From positions 86,590-150,589 of the forward strand of contig NZ_LQPZ01000040.1 of assembly GCF_002102395.1 (NCBI RefSeq): a stretch of DNA of 64,000 nt, given 5' to 3'. The notes beneath the pieces are model-generated. The model saw only the letters and a list, made by a program, of their open reading frames with translations. It searched no databases and was not told the DNA's origin. The position numbers and the translations under genes were made by a program. The DNA is from Mycolicibacillus trivialis (GTDB lineage: Bacteria > Actinomycetota > Actinomycetes > Mycobacteriales > Mycobacteriaceae). This document shows, one piece after another, positions 9,733-19,515 of this stretch (position 1 is the first letter of the stretch; each line of letters starts with the position of its first letter).

Positions 9733-9761
9733 TTATTAAGGTGTTGTTCAGGAAATGACAA
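9733..9761 (-). promoter_or_regulatory. Promoter of the Ag85-like esterase, leaderless
   Basis: On the minus strand TTGTCA (9761-9756), a 17-base spacer and TAATAA (9738-9733) form a good vegetative promoter. The GTG at 9725 lies seven bases after the -10, so the mRNA would start at or one base before the codon. This decides the start codon of the esterase. Confidence 0.65.
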
Positions 9762-9812
9762 CCTTTTGCGCAGATTCAGGTCGACCGTCCGGCAAACCGG
9801 GTTCAGCGCGCC

Positions 9813-10841
9813 CTATTCACCGGCCGCCAGGCCAGCGACGATCTCACCTGCCGACCCAGCCCGGGCGGCGGCGTGCGCGGTGCCGGCCCACAGGCTGGCG
9901 CCCTGCGGGTCGCCCGCCGCGACCGCGGCTTTGCGGATCGGCGCGGTCAGGTGCTGCAACTCCGGATAGGCCGGCGGCGCGATCGGATCGAATCGGCGGG
10001 TGAAGTCGTTGACCAGGCTGCGCGCGTAGCGCCCCGAGAACGCCCGGGTCACGACGGTGGCACTGAACGCCGGGTTCTGCAGCGCCGCGCGGTGCACCGG
10101 GTTGGTGCCGGCCTCCTCGGTCAGCAGCAGGACGGTTCCGACCTGAGCGGCCACCGCTCCCCCGGCCCGCACGGCGGCGACATCGGCGGCGCTGCCCAAC
10201 CCGCCCGCGGCGATCAGCGGCAGGTCGGTCACCGCGCGGACCCGGTCGAGCAGGGTGGCCAGCGGTGCGGCGCCGGGCTCATCCCCGGTCCGGAAGGTGC
10301 CGCGGTGCCCGCCGGCACCCGGGCCCTGCACCACCAGGCCGTCGGCGCCGGCCCGCACCGCCTGCGCCGCCTCCGGTGCCGAGGTGACGGTGACCAGCGT
10401 CAGCACACCACGCTGCCGCAACCGGTCCAGAACCGCGGCCGGCGGGCATCCGAAGGTGAACGAGGCGACCTCCGGCGCCAGGTCGGCGATCACGTCGAGT
10501 TTGGCGGCCCACCCGTCGTCGTCGCCGGGCCGCGGAGTCCCCACCTGGGCGCCGTAATGCTCGGCCCACACCGCTAATTCGTCGCAGTAGCGCTGCACCT
10601 CATCGGCGTCGGAGCGGTCCTGCTGCGGCACGAACACGTTCACCGCGAGCGGACCCGAGGTCAGTGCGCGGGCCGCCTCGATGGTCTCGGCGAAGCGTTC
10701 CGCGCTCAGATAGCCGCCGGCCAGGAAACCCAGCCCACCGGCCTCGGAGACCGCCGCCGCCAACTCCGGGGTGCTCGGCCCGCCGGCCATCGGCGCACCC
10801 ACCACCGGGATATCCAGTTCTTCCAGACTGAACGCCACCAC
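9813..10841 (-). CDS. Nitronate monooxygenase (Rv2781c-like)
   Basis: A 342-residue FMN-dependent TIM-barrel protein of the 2-nitropropane dioxygenase / nitronate monooxygenase family, which oxidises alkyl nitronates such as propionate-3-nitronate. Supporting motifs are the N-terminal PVVGAPMAGG, GGLGFLAGGYLS, the central QGPGAGGHRGTF with the catalytic histidine, and the phosphate-binding AAGGLGSAADV followed by QVGTVLLL. It is alone between the acyl-CoA synthetase pseudogene (41 bases upstream) and the esterase. From memory M. tuberculosis has the same gene beside pepR. Confidence 0.88.
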   Translation of the reverse strand: MVAFSLEELDIPVVGAPMAGGPSTPELAAAVSEAGGLGFLAGGYLSAERFAETIEAARALTSGPLAVNVFVPQQDRSDADEVQRYCDELAVWAEHYGAQVGTPRPGDDDGWAAKLDVIADLAPEVASFTFGCPPAAVLDRLRQRGVLTLVTVTSAPEAAQAVRAGADGLVVQGPGAGGHRGTFRTGDEPGAAPLATLLDRVRAVTDLPLIAAGGLGSAADVAAVRAGGAVAAQVGTVLLLTEEAGTNPVHRAALQNPAFSATVVTRAFSGRYARSLVNDFTRRFDPIAPPAYPELQHLTAPIRKAAVAAGDPQGASLWAGTAHAAARAGSAGEIVAGLAAGE

Positions 10842-10882
10842 TGCAGTCTGCCACTGCGCCGCGACCGCACCGCACGCCGCAG

Positions 10883-12497
10883 TTAGAGACCCAACAGCCG
10901 AACCGCCTCACTGCGCAGGTCCACTTTGCGTATCTTGCCGGTCACGGTCATCGGGAACTCGGCGACGACGCCCACATACCGCGGGACCTTGAAGTGGGCG
11001 ATCCGGCCCCGCGCGAACTCGGCCACCGCTGCGACGTCCAGCACCGCCGAACCCGGCCGCAGCCGGAGCCACGCGTAGAGCTCCTCGCCGTAGCGGTCAT
11101 CGGGCACCCCGACCACGGCCGCCTCGACGATGTCGGGATGCGTCTGCAGGAACTCCTCCACCTCGCGGGGATAGATGTTCTCCCCGCCGCGGATCACCAT
11201 CTCCTTGATGCGGCCGACGATGCGGCAGTAGCCGTCCTCGCGCATCACCGCCAGATCACCGGAGTGCAGCCAGCCGTCGTCGTCGATCACGGCGGCGCTG
11301 CGCTGCTCGTCGGCCCAGTAGCCGCGCATCACCGAGTAGCCCCGCGTGCAGAACTCACCGGGGACCCCGCGCGGCACCGTCGCACCGGTGGCCGGGTCGA
11401 CGAGCTTGATCTCCACGTGCGGGTGCACCCGGCCGACGGTCTCGGTGCGCCGCTGCAGGTCGTCGTCGGGGACGGGTCTGACAGGACACCGGCGAGGTTT
11501 CGGTCATGCCGTAGCAGATCGCCACACCGGTCATGTGCATCTCCTCGATGCACCGGGTCATCAGCTCGGCCGGGCAGCTCGCGCCGGACATGATCCCGGT
11601 GCGCAGGGTAGACAGGTCCCGGTCGGCGAAGGACGGTTCGGCCAGCATGGCGGCGAACATCGTCGGGACTCCGTAGACCACCGTGCAGCGCTCGGCCTGC
11701 ACAGCGGCCAGGGTGGCGGCGGCGTCGAAACCCGGTGCCGGGATCACGATCGTGGCGCCGTGGCTGGTCGCCCCGAGGTTGCCCATCACCATCCCGAAGC
11801 AGTGATAGAACGGCACCGGCAGGCACATTCGATCGGCAGCGGTCAGGCCGAGCAGTTCGGTGACGAAGAAGCCGTTGTTGAGGATGTTGCGGTGCGACAA
11901 CGTCGCACCTTTCGGGAAACCTGTGGTGCCCGAGGTGTATTGGATGTTGATCGGGTCATCGTTGTCCAACTCCGCGGCGCACGACCTCAACCGGTCCGGC
12001 GCGACACTCGACGCCCCGTCGAGCAGTGCGTCCCAACTGTCGGTTCCGAGGAACACCGACTGCCGCAGGTCCGGGCAATCGTCGCGCACGGCGGCGACCA
12101 TGGCGGCGTAGTCGGAGCGTTTGAAGGCCGTGGCGGAGATCAGGGTGTGCACGCCGGACTGGTTGAGCGCGTAGGCCAACTCGTTGGTGCGGTAGGCGGG
12201 GTTGATGTTGACCAGGATGGCGCCGATCTTGGCGGTGGCGTACTGCACCAGGACCCACTGCGCGCAGTTGGGTGCCCAGATCCCGACCCGGGTGCCCCGT
12301 TCGACGCCCAGCGCCAGCAACCCGCGCGCGACTCGGTCGATCTCGGCGTTGAACTCGCCGTAGCTCCACCGCGCGCCGGTCGCGACCTCGACGAGGGCTT
12401 CCGCGTCGGGGTCGGCCGCCACCGTCCGCTCGAGGTTGGCGCCGATCGTCTCCTCCAGCAGCGGGGGGCCGGTGGGCCCGGCGGCGTAGGACAGCAT
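10883..12497 (-). pseudogene. Long-chain acyl-CoA synthetase (FadD-like), frameshifted
   Basis: Two reading frames together make one AMP-forming acyl-CoA synthetase of about 537 residues. The N-terminal frame starts at 12497 and contains WGIWAPN-like substrate-site sequence, the P-loop YTSGTTGFPKGA and YGMTETSP. The C-terminal frame resumes with DDDLQRRTETVGRVHPHVE and runs through the adenylation hinge (HSGDL, GRIKEMVIRGGENIYP) to the catalytic-lysine region KIRKVDLR. The frames join at a run of four G on the plus strand (11468-11471); removing one base restores continuous homology. This is either a true one-base insertion or a sequencing error in a homopolymer. If intact, it would activate fatty acids to acyl-CoA. 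It lies between pepR and the nitronate monooxygenase on the same strand. Confidence 0.8.
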
Positions 12498-12549
12498 CGG
12501 TCTCGATTCTCGCCGATCGTGGCTCAGTCGGCCAACGGCCGAGGACCGA

Positions 12550-13860
12550 TCAGCCCTGGCCGGCCATCGCCCGCAACGCCGGCGGCAGGGACCGCCGGGT
12601 GCGGTGCGGACCGAGCACCGCCACCCCGTACGGGCGGCGCAGCACCTTGCGGGCCACCGCATTGACCTCGGCGAGGCTCACCGCATCCAGTTGACGCAGG
12701 GTGTGCTCCAGGCTGCGGTAGCGCCCGTAGTTGAGTTCGGTGCGCCCCAACCGGTGCATCCGCGAGGCGGAATCCTCCAGGCCCAGCACCAGGCTGCCGT
12801 ACAGCGCCCCTTTCGCGGTGCGCCATTCGGTCTCGCTGATCCCGTCGCGGGCGACGGTGTCGAGCACCTCCGCGGTCACCGCCGCGACCTCGGCGAACCG
12901 CTCCGGCTGACAGGCCGCGTACACCGACAGTGCGGAGCTGTCGGCGTAGGTCTCCACCGCCGAATACACCGTGTAGGCCAGCCCGCGTTCCTCCCGGATC
13001 TGTTGGAACAGACGTGAACTCAGCCCACCGCCGAGCGCACTGTTGAGCACCGCCAGCGCCCACCGGTGCGACCAGTGCCGCCCGGGTGCGCGCACTCCCA
13101 GCGACAGATGGGTCTGCTCCCCGTCGCGGTGCACCAGCGCCAGTCCGGGCCGGCCACCGACGCGTGCGGCTCCCTTGCGCGGCGGGGCGGCCGTCCGGCC
13201 CCGGGTCAGGCGTGCCGCGAAGTGGTGGCGGACCAAGGCCACCACCTCGTCGTGGTCGACGTTGCCGGCCACCGCCACCACCATCCGGTCCGGGGTGTAT
13301 CGGCGGGTGTGGAACGAGCGCAGCTGCCCACGGGTCATCGCGGCCACCGACTCGGGGGTGCCGATCACCGGCCGCCCGATCGGGTGGTCGCCGAACAGCG
13401 CCGCCCCGAAGATGTCGCCGAGGGCGTCTTCGGGATCGTCGTCGCGCAGCGCGATCTCATCCAGTACGACGTCGCGTTCCAGCTCCACGTCGGCGGCGGC
13501 GCAGTTGCCGTTGAGCACCACGTCGGCGACCAGCCCGATCGCCAGTTCCAGGTCGGTGTCGAGCACGTGCGCGTGGTAGCAGGTGTGTTCCTTGCCGGTG
13601 AAGGCGTTGAGATCGCCGCCCACCGCGTCCATCTCCTGGGCGATCTGCGCCGCGGTGCGGTTCGGCGTCGCCTTGAACAGCAGGTGTTCCAGGAAATGGG
13701 CCGCTCCGGCTACCGTCGCACCCTCGTCGCGCGAGCCGACACCGACCCACACCCCCACCGACGCGGAGCGCACGGCGGGGATGTGTTCGGTGACCACCCG
13801 CAGCCCGCACACGGTGGTGCGGCGCAGAACCCCGGTGTCAGCTGCCCGTCGTGGCGGCAT
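12550..13860 (-). CDS. pepR: M16 zinc peptidase PepR
   Basis: A 436-residue M16 (insulinase/mitochondrial processing peptidase-like) protease. The inverted zinc motif HFLEH is at residues 55-59, with the third ligand expected in the downstream [15 protein letters not shown] segment. The second homologous half carries the usual [24 protein letters not shown]. The chosen ATG at 13860 overlaps the 3' end of gpsI by 23 bases, as in other mycobacteria. The 438-residue M. tuberculosis length (recalled) agrees. It is cytosolic, since no signal peptide is present; its natural substrates are not established. Confidence 0.93.
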   Translation of the reverse strand: MPPRRAADTGVLRRTTVCGLRVVTEHIPAVRSASVGVWVGVGSRDEGATVAGAAHFLEHLLFKATPNRTAAQIAQEMDAVGGDLNAFTGKEHTCYHAHVLDTDLELAIGLVADVVLNGNCAAADVELERDVVLDEIALRDDDPEDALGDIFGAALFGDHPIGRPVIGTPESVAAMTRGQLRSFHTRRYTPDRMVVAVAGNVDHDEVVALVRHHFAARLTRGRTAAPPRKGAARVGGRPGLALVHRDGEQTHLSLGVRAPGRHWSHRWALAVLNSALGGGLSSRLFQQIREERGLAYTVYSAVETYADSSALSVYAACQPERFAEVAAVTAEVLDTVARDGISETEWRTAKGALYGSLVLGLEDSASRMHRLGRTELNYGRYRSLEHTLRQLDAVSLAEVNAVARKVLRRPYGVAVLGPHRTRRSLPPALRAMAGQG

Positions 13861-16081
13861 CGGCCGGGGCGGTCTCCGCGGCGTCCTCGTCGATGAGCAC
13901 CAGCGAGATCTTGCCGCGGTTGTCGATGTCGGCGATCTCCACCCGCAGCTTGTCGCCCACGCTGACCACGTCCTCGACGCGCGCGATGCGCTTGCCGCGG
14001 CCCAGCTTGGAGATGTGCACCAGACCGTCGCGGCCCGGCAGCAGCGACACGAACGCACCGAAGTCGGTGGTCTTGACCACCGTGCCGAGGAACCGCTCGC
14101 CGGCCTTGGGCAGCTGCGGGTTGGCGATCGCGTTGATCTTGTCGATCGCGGCCTGCGCACTCGGCCCGTCGGTGGCGCCGACGAAGATGGTGCCGTCGTC
14201 CTCGATCGAGATCTGGGCGCCGGTCTCCTCGGTGATGGAGTTGATGATCTTGCCCTTGGGCCCGATCACCTCACCGATCTTGTCCACCGGGACCTTGATC
14301 GTGGTGACCCGCGGCGCGTACGGGCTCATCTCATCGGGCTCGTCGATGGCCTCGGACATCACGTCCAGGATCGTCAGCCGGGCCTCGCGGGCCTGGGACA
14401 GCGCACCGGCGAGCACCTGCGACGGGATCCCGTCGAGTTTGGTGTCCAACTGCAGCGCGGTGACGAACTGACGGGTGCCCGCGACCTTGAAGTCCATGTC
14501 GCCGAACGCGTCCTCGGCGCCGAGGATGTCGGTGAGCGCGACGAAGCGGCGCTCGGTGCCGCCGCCCTCGAGCTCGACGTCATCGGAGACCAGGCCCATC
14601 GCGATACCGGCCACCGGCGCCTTCAGCGGCACGCCGGCGTTGAGCAGCGACAGGGTGGAGGCACACACCGAGCCCATCGAGGTGGAACCGTTGGAGCTCA
14701 ACGCCTCCGAGACCTGACGGATCGCGTACGGGAACTCCTCCACGCTGGGCAGCACCGGAATCAGCGCCCGCTCGGCCAGCGCGCCGTGGCCGATCTCGCG
14801 GCGCTTGGGCGAACCGACCCGGCCGGTCTCGCCGGTCGAGTACGGCGGGAAGTTGTAGTGGTGCATGTAGCGCTTGGAGGTCTCCGGCCCCAGCGAGTCG
14901 ATCTGCTGGGCCATCTTGACCATGTCGAGGGTGGTGACGCCCATGATCTGGGTTTCGCCGCGCTCGAACAGTGCGCTGCCGTGGGCACGCGGCACCACCG
15001 CGACCTCCGCGCCCAGCGCCCGGATGTCGCTGACACCGCGGCCGTCGATGCGGAAGTGGTCGGTCAGGATGCGCTGGCGGACCAGCTTCTTGGTCAGCGC
15101 CCGGTAGGCGGCGCCGATCTCCTTCTCCCGGCCCTCGTAGGTGCCGGCGAGGCGCTCGGCGACCTCGTTCTTGATCTCGTCGGTGCGGGCGTTGCGCTCC
15201 GCCTTGCCGGCGATGCTCAGTGCCTTGCCCAACTCGTCGCTGGCCAGCGACGCCACCGAGTAGTAGACGTCCTCGCCGTACTCGGGGAACAGCGGGTACT
15301 CGGCGGTGGGTTTGGCGGCCGCGTCGGCCAGCTCCCGCTGCGCCTTGCACAGCTCGGCGATGAACGGCTTGGCCGCTTCCAGGCCCTCGGCCACCACGGC
15401 CTCGGTGGGCGCCTGGGCGCCGGCCTCGATGAGGGCCAGGACGTCGTCGGTGGCCTCGGCCTCGACCATCATGATCGCCACGTCACCGTCGTCGAGGGTG
15501 CGCCCGGCGACCACCATGTCGAACACGGCCCGCTCGAGCTGCTCGACGGTCGGGAACGCCACCCAGGTGCCGTCGATGAGGGCGACGCGCACCGCGCCGA
15601 CCGGGCCGGAGAACGGCAGGCCGGCCAGCTGGGTGGAGGCGGACGCGGCGTTGATCGCCACCACGTCGTAGAGGTCGTTGGGGTCCAGGCTCAACACGGT
15701 CACCACGACCTGGACCTCGTTGCGCAGCCCGCTGACGAACGACGGGCGCAGCGGCCGGTCGGTGAGCCGGCAGGTCAAGATCGCGTCGGTGGACGGCCGG
15801 CCCTCGCGCCGGAAGAACGAGCCCGGGATACGCCCGGCGGCGTACATCCGCTCCTCGACGTCAACGGTGAGCGGGAAGAAGTCGAAGTGCTCCTTGGGAG
15901 CCTTGCTGGCGGTGGTCGCCGACAGCAGCATGGTCTCGTCGTCGAGGTAGGCGGCGACGGCTCCTGCGGCCTGCTGGGCCAGCCGGCCGGTCTCGAAGCG
16001 GATGGTGCGGGTGCCGAAGCTCCCGTTGTCGATGGTGGCGGTGGATTCGAACACGCCGGGGTCGATTTCAGCGACAGACAT
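13838..16081 (-). CDS. gpsI: Polyribonucleotide nucleotidyltransferase (PNPase, GpsI)
   Basis: A 747-residue PNPase, which degrades RNA 3' to 5' by phosphorolysis and can add tails. It has two RNase PH-like cores separated by an alpha-helical linker, then a KH domain ([18 protein letters not shown], about 590-650) and an S1 domain ([21 protein letters not shown], about 660-725). The active-site region [32 protein letters not shown] sequence of the second core is intact, with the conserved Asp pair. The leader upstream (16082-16397) is long and can fold strongly, which fits post-transcriptional control known for pnp genes in general. It is followed by pepR in the same direction. Confidence 0.97.
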   Translation of the reverse strand: MSVAEIDPGVFESTATIDNGSFGTRTIRFETGRLAQQAAGAVAAYLDDETMLLSATTASKAPKEHFDFFPLTVDVEERMYAAGRIPGSFFRREGRPSTDAILTCRLTDRPLRPSFVSGLRNEVQVVVTVLSLDPNDLYDVVAINAASASTQLAGLPFSGPVGAVRVALIDGTWVAFPTVEQLERAVFDMVVAGRTLDDGDVAIMMVEAEATDDVLALIEAGAQAPTEAVVAEGLEAAKPFIAELCKAQRELADAAAKPTAEYPLFPEYGEDVYYSVASLASDELGKALSIAGKAERNARTDEIKNEVAERLAGTYEGREKEIGAAYRALTKKLVRQRILTDHFRIDGRGVSDIRALGAEVAVVPRAHGSALFERGETQIMGVTTLDMVKMAQQIDSLGPETSKRYMHHYNFPPYSTGETGRVGSPKRREIGHGALAERALIPVLPSVEEFPYAIRQVSEALSSNGSTSMGSVCASTLSLLNAGVPLKAPVAGIAMGLVSDDVELEGGGTERRFVALTDILGAEDAFGDMDFKVAGTRQFVTALQLDTKLDGIPSQVLAGALSQAREARLTILDVMSEAIDEPDEMSPYAPRVTTIKVPVDKIGEVIGPKGKIINSITEETGAQISIEDDGTIFVGATDGPSAQAAIDKINAIANPQLPKAGERFLGTVVKTTDFGAFVSLLPGRDGLVHISKLGRGKRIARVEDVVSVGDKLRVEIADIDNRGKISLVLIDEDAAETAPADAATTGS

Positions 16082-16397
16082 AGACGTCCGTACAGCCTCT
16101 CTGGATTTTGGTGGTGTTTCGCGCCGTCACGCCCGGCCCGAACGGCCGGGGGTCGGCTGGCTTCCGGATGCGGCTGCGGCCATCGATCGAAGCGGCCGAC
16201 TTCCCGAGTGGGAGCCCGGCAGCCACTACCGAAGACCGCCCGTATTCCGGCCGGCAGCACTGGTGTGACACGCCGGAACGGTGCACACAGGTTGCGGCAC
16301 CGCACCGGATGTCCGGCGCCGAACCGGCGCAGAACGTCCTTACTCTACACTCCGGGACCCCGCCCGGTGCGCCTGGCCTCGCCCGACTCGGGGATCT
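16082..16397. other. 316-bp leader region between lppU and gpsI
   Basis: No gene is seen here. On the minus strand it is the leader of gpsI. A TAGAGT hexamer (16347-16342) is a possible -10. An inverted repeat CCCGGCC-N5-GGCCGGG (16132-16150) lies about 50 bases upstream of the gpsI start. Smaller hairpins occur around 16200-16216 and 16313-16330. The strong stem near the start is a candidate processing or autoregulation site, by analogy with pnp leaders. Confidence 0.45.
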
Positions 16398-16991
16398 TCA
16401 GGCGAGGTTCTCCACACAAACGGTGAACTGGCGTTCGGTGTAGGTGTAGCCCAACCCGGTACCGCACTGATCGGCGCCGATCGCGCCCGTCTCGGCGGTG
16501 AGGATCTCGGTGGCGCGCTGCCGGGGCCGCACCGCGGTGTCGTCACAGTCCACCCGCACCGGGTCGGCGTTGCTGGCCGGGTCGACGCTCATGCAGCCGC
16601 CGATCACCCAGTCGATGTCCAGGCAGGCCGTGCCGCCGGCCCGGTTGAACGCATCGCGCATCGAGAATGTGGAGTCGACGTCGGCCGGGCAGCCCTGCTC
16701 GGCATCCGGGGCCTCCGGGTTCGCAGCGGGGTTCCCGGTGGAATTCTCGCCGGGGCTCTTGGCTGGGATCTTCGCCGGGATCTTGGCCGGGATCTTGGCG
16801 ACGACCTTGAAGTTGGATTCCGGGCTGCCGCACTCCGCGGCCACCGCGTGCGGCCGATCGGCGGTGCCGCCGAGGTGCACGCAGTCACCCACCTGCAGGT
16901 CGGCGACGGCGGCGGTGTCGGTGCAGCCGACGGTGCCGGCGGCCAACAGCAACGCCGCGGCCGGCAGAACCGGCCGGGCACGACGGGTCAG
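16398..16991 (-). CDS. lppU: Lipoprotein LppU-like
   Basis: A secreted lipoprotein of about 197 residues. After a twin-arginine-free basic start (TRRARP) comes a hydrophobic segment ending in TVGC, whose Cys would be lipidated. The mature part has several cysteines and a linker with the tandem repeat AKIP (three copies). No ATG, GTG or TTG lies at a sensible position. The CTG at 16991 overlaps the rpsO stop codon (CTGA) and gives a normal signal peptide, so a CTG start is proposed. The next in-frame usual start lies far inside rpsO. Position between rpsO and gpsI matches M. tuberculosis lppU (recalled). Function is unknown. Confidence 0.65.
   Translation of the reverse strand: MTRRARPVLPAAALLLAAGTVGCTDTAAVADLQVGDCVHLGGTADRPHAVAAECGSPESNFKVVAKIPAKIPAKIPAKSPGENSTGNPAANPEAPDAEQGCPADVDSTFSMRDAFNRAGGTACLDIDWVIGGCMSVDPASNADPVRVDCDDTAVRPRQRATEILTAETGAIGADQCGTGLGYTYTERQFTVCVENLA
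16761..16799 (-). repeat. 12-bp tandem repeat encoding AKIP units in LppU
   Basis: Three near-identical 12-base units (core gggatctt on the plus strand) encode consecutive Ala-Lys-Ile-Pro units in the lipoprotein linker. A fourth, diverged unit (AKSP) adjoins. The unit length keeps the frame, so copy number could vary without breaking the gene. Confidence 0.7.
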
Positions 16992-17257
16992 CGACGCAAC
17001 CCCAGCCGTTCGATCAGCGAACGGTACCGGGCGACGTCGACGGCGGCGATGTACTTGAGCAGCCGACGCCGGCGGCCCACCAGCAGCAGCAGCCCGCGCC
17101 GCGAGTGGTGGTCGTGCTTGTGGGTCTTGAGATGCTCGGTGAGGTCCTTGATCCGCTTGGTCAGCAGCGCGACCTGCGCCTCCGGCGAGCCGGTGTCGGT
17201 CTCGTGCAGGCCGTACTCGGTCAGGATCTCTTTTTTCTGCTCGGCGGTCAGCGCCAC
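16988..17257 (-). CDS. rpsO: Small-subunit ribosomal protein S15
   Basis: An 89-residue S15, the normal size. It binds the central domain of 16S rRNA and nucleates the 30S platform. The conserved core includes [37 protein letters not shown] and the C-terminal RRRRLLKYI. The GTG start at 17257 is supported by GGAG about seven bases upstream and gives the usual N-terminus ALTAEQK. lppU and gpsI lie downstream on the same strand. Confidence 0.97.
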   Translation of the reverse strand: MALTAEQKKEILTEYGLHETDTGSPEAQVALLTKRIKDLTEHLKTHKHDHHSRRGLLLLVGRRRRLLKYIAAVDVARYRSLIERLGLRR

Positions 17258-17359
17258 GGGACATCTCCATCGGTAGGGTTCGCGATCACATCGTCTCGGG
17301 CGTGGCCACCGCGACCCGCAGCGCACGCCGCCGGGGAGTCTAACAGCGCGGGCGACGCG

Positions 17360-18334
17360 TCAGGTAATCGCGAGGCGGGTCCGCACCTGCGCGGTGTCGG
17401 CGTTCATCGCGTCGATGAGGTCGTCCACCGACTCGAACTTCGTCTGCCCGCGCACCCGGTCGACGAAGTCCACCGCGACGTGCTCGCCGTACAGGTCGGC
17501 CGACTCGTCGATCACGAACGCCTCCACGGTGCGTTGCCGCCCGGAGAAGGTCGGGTTGGTGCCGACCGACACCGCGGCCGGGTAGGCGCGGCCCGGCCGC
17601 ACCGTGCCGTCCACCGGCCCGGGACCGAGCACGGTGAACCAGGCGGCGTACACCCCGTCGGCGGGGATCGCGGCATGCATGGTGGGCGCGACGTTGGCGG
17701 TGGGGAATCCCAGCGACGCCCCCCGGCCGTCGCCGCGCACCACCACGCCCTCGACCCGGTGCGGTCGGCCCAGCGCCTCGGCGGCGGTCACCATGTCCCC
17801 GGCGTCCACGCAGGCCCGGATGTAGGTGGACGAGTAGGTGACGCTCTCGGTCTGGTCTCCCTCGGTGACCAGCGACACCGCCGAGACCACGAAGCCGAAC
17901 TGCTCGCCGCCGCGGCGCAGCGTGTCGACGTCTCCGGCGGCCTTGCGGCCGAAGGTGAAGTTCTCCCCCACCACCACCTCCACCACGTGGAGCCGCTCGA
18001 CCAGGAGTTCGTGGATGTAGCGCTCCGGGGTGAGCTTCATGAAGTCGGCGGTGAACGGGATCACCAGGAACACGTCGACCCCGGCCTGCTCGGCGAGTTC
18101 GGCGCGCCGGGTCAGGGTGGTCAGCTGGGCGGGGTGGCTGCCCGGGTAGACCACTTCCATCGGATGCGGGTCGAAGGTCATCAGCACCGTCGGGACGCCG
18201 CGTTCCCGCCCGGATTTCACCGCGCGCGCGACCAACTCGGCGTGCCCGCGGTGCAAACCGTCGAACACACCGATGGTCAGCACACATCGCCCCCAGTCCG
18301 TGGGGATCTCATCCTGCCCACGCCACCGCTGCAC
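17360..18334 (-). CDS. ribF: Bifunctional riboflavin kinase / FAD synthetase
   Basis: A 324-residue RibF that phosphorylates riboflavin to FMN and adenylates FMN to FAD. The N-terminal FMN adenylyltransferase domain has the nucleotidyl-transfer motif GVFDGLHRGH (residues 22-31), FDPHP and the YSSTYIR motif. The C-terminal flavokinase domain has GRGASLGFPTAN and ends in the usual helical region. The GTG start at 18334 gives the conserved WRGQDEIPTDWGRCVLTIG lead-in. It is divergent from sirR, with only 43 bases between the start codons. Confidence 0.96.
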   Translation of the reverse strand: MQRWRGQDEIPTDWGRCVLTIGVFDGLHRGHAELVARAVKSGRERGVPTVLMTFDPHPMEVVYPGSHPAQLTTLTRRAELAEQAGVDVFLVIPFTADFMKLTPERYIHELLVERLHVVEVVVGENFTFGRKAAGDVDTLRRGGEQFGFVVSAVSLVTEGDQTESVTYSSTYIRACVDAGDMVTAAEALGRPHRVEGVVVRGDGRGASLGFPTANVAPTMHAAIPADGVYAAWFTVLGPGPVDGTVRPGRAYPAAVSVGTNPTFSGRQRTVEAFVIDESADLYGEHVAVDFVDRVRGQTKFESVDDLIDAMNADTAQVRTRLAIT

Positions 18335-18364
18335 GTCGCAAGCCTACGATGCCGCAGGGTTGCC

Positions 18365-18370
18365 TACACT
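18365..18370 (+). promoter_or_regulatory. -10 element of sirR, leaderless
   Basis: TACACT lies seven bases before the GTG start of sirR, the spacing expected for a transcript starting at the initiation codon. No good -35 is visible. The element sits in the 43-base gap shared with the ribF start. Confidence 0.45.
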
Positions 18371-18377
18371 CAGCGGT

Positions 18378-19067
18378 GTGGCCACCGAGGATCCGAGCAG
18401 CGCGCTGACAACGGTCGCCCAGGACTACCTGAAGGTCATCTGGACCGCGCAGGAGTGGGCGCCGGAGCGGGTCAGCACCAAACTCCTGGCCGACCGGCTG
18501 GGGGTTTCGGCGAGCACCGCCTCGGAATCCATCCGCAAACTCGCCGACCAGGGGCTGGTCGACCACGAGAAGTACGGCGGAGTGACGTTGACCGAACTCG
18601 GCCGGCGCGCCGCGGTGGCGATGGTGCGCAGGCACCGGCTGCTGGAGACCTATCTGGTCAGCGAGCTGGGCTACAGCTGGGACGAGGTCCACGACGAAGC
18701 CGAGGTGCTCGAGCACGCGGTCTCGGATCTGTTGATGGCGCGCATGGACGCGAAACTCGGCTACCCGCAGCGCGACCCGCACGGTGACCCGATCCCGGCG
18801 GCTGACGGTCAGGTGCCCGCCGCCCCGGCGCGGCTGCTGTGGGACTGCCACGACGGCGAGTCCGGGACGGTGGCGCGCATCTCCGACGCGGATCCGGAGA
18901 TGCTGCGCTACTTCGCCGACGTCGGGATCAGCCTGGATTCCCGGCTGCAGGTGGTGACCCGCCGCGAGTTCGCCGGGATGACGTCGGTGGCGGTCACCGC
19001 CGACGACGGCACCAGTTCCACCGTGGAGTTGGGCAGTCCGGCGGCGCAGGCGATCTGGGTGCAGTAG
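18378..19067 (+). CDS. sirR: DtxR-family metalloregulator (SirR/MntR)
   Basis: A 229-residue DtxR/MntR-type repressor. The N-terminal winged helix holds VSTKLLADRLGVSASTASESIRKLADQGLV. The metal-binding and dimerisation helices follow, with RHRLLETYLV, WDEVHDEAEVLEHAVSD and the conserved GDPIP. The C-terminus is an SH3-like FeoA domain. Similarity to the M. tuberculosis protein beside ribF, described as a manganese-responsive regulator (MntR), is very high as recalled. It would repress metal-uptake genes when manganese is sufficient; none of those targets is in this window. It converges with the CBS-domain gene, 10 bases apart. Confidence 0.92.
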   Translation: MATEDPSSALTTVAQDYLKVIWTAQEWAPERVSTKLLADRLGVSASTASESIRKLADQGLVDHEKYGGVTLTELGRRAAVAMVRRHRLLETYLVSELGYSWDEVHDEAEVLEHAVSDLLMARMDAKLGYPQRDPHGDPIPAADGQVPAAPARLLWDCHDGESGTVARISDADPEMLRYFADVGISLDSRLQVVTRREFAGMTSVAVTADDGTSSTVELGSPAAQAIWVQ

Positions 19068-19077
19068 GCCGTTTCGC

Positions 19078-19494
19078 CTACAGCGGGTTGGATTTTGCGT
19101 CGGCACCGTAGACGCCGAGCAGGTCGCGGGCCGAGACGATCCCGATCAGCACGCCGCTGCGCTCGACCAGGATGTGCCGGATGTAGTGGTTCATCATCCG
19201 CACCGCGGCCTGGTCGATGGTGGTGTCGGCGTCACACCAGATGAGGTTCTTGCTGGCGACGTCGATCGCGCGGACGGTGGCCGGGTCGTCCCCGGCCGCC
19301 ACCACCGCGGCCACATCCCGCTCGCTGACCAGTGCGCTCGGCCGCTCGTCGGAGCCGACGACGACCGCGCCCACCTCGCCGTGGATGATCGCCTGGGCGA
19401 CGTCGGCGACGGAGGCGTCAGCGGCGACCCGCACCACCGGATCCCCGGTGACCTCGGAGACCGGGATCGAGCCTGCGCTGGGTATGTCTGTCAT
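19078..19494 (-). CDS. Two-CBS-domain protein
   Basis: A 138-residue protein made almost entirely of a tandem pair of CBS domains (about 10-65 and 75-132). Typical features are GAVVVGSDERPSALVSERDVAAVV and HILVERSGVLIGIVSARDLL. Such stand-alone pairs bind adenine nucleotides and act as energy sensors or regulators. No partner domain is fused and no obvious partner gene is adjacent, since the neighbours are sirR and an AraC regulator. Confidence 0.88.
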   Translation of the reverse strand: MTDIPSAGSIPVSEVTGDPVVRVAADASVADVAQAIIHGEVGAVVVGSDERPSALVSERDVAAVVAAGDDPATVRAIDVASKNLIWCDADTTIDQAAVRMMNHYIRHILVERSGVLIGIVSARDLLGVYGADAKSNPL

Positions 19495-19515
19495 GGCTCG
19501 ATCATCGCATCTCGG

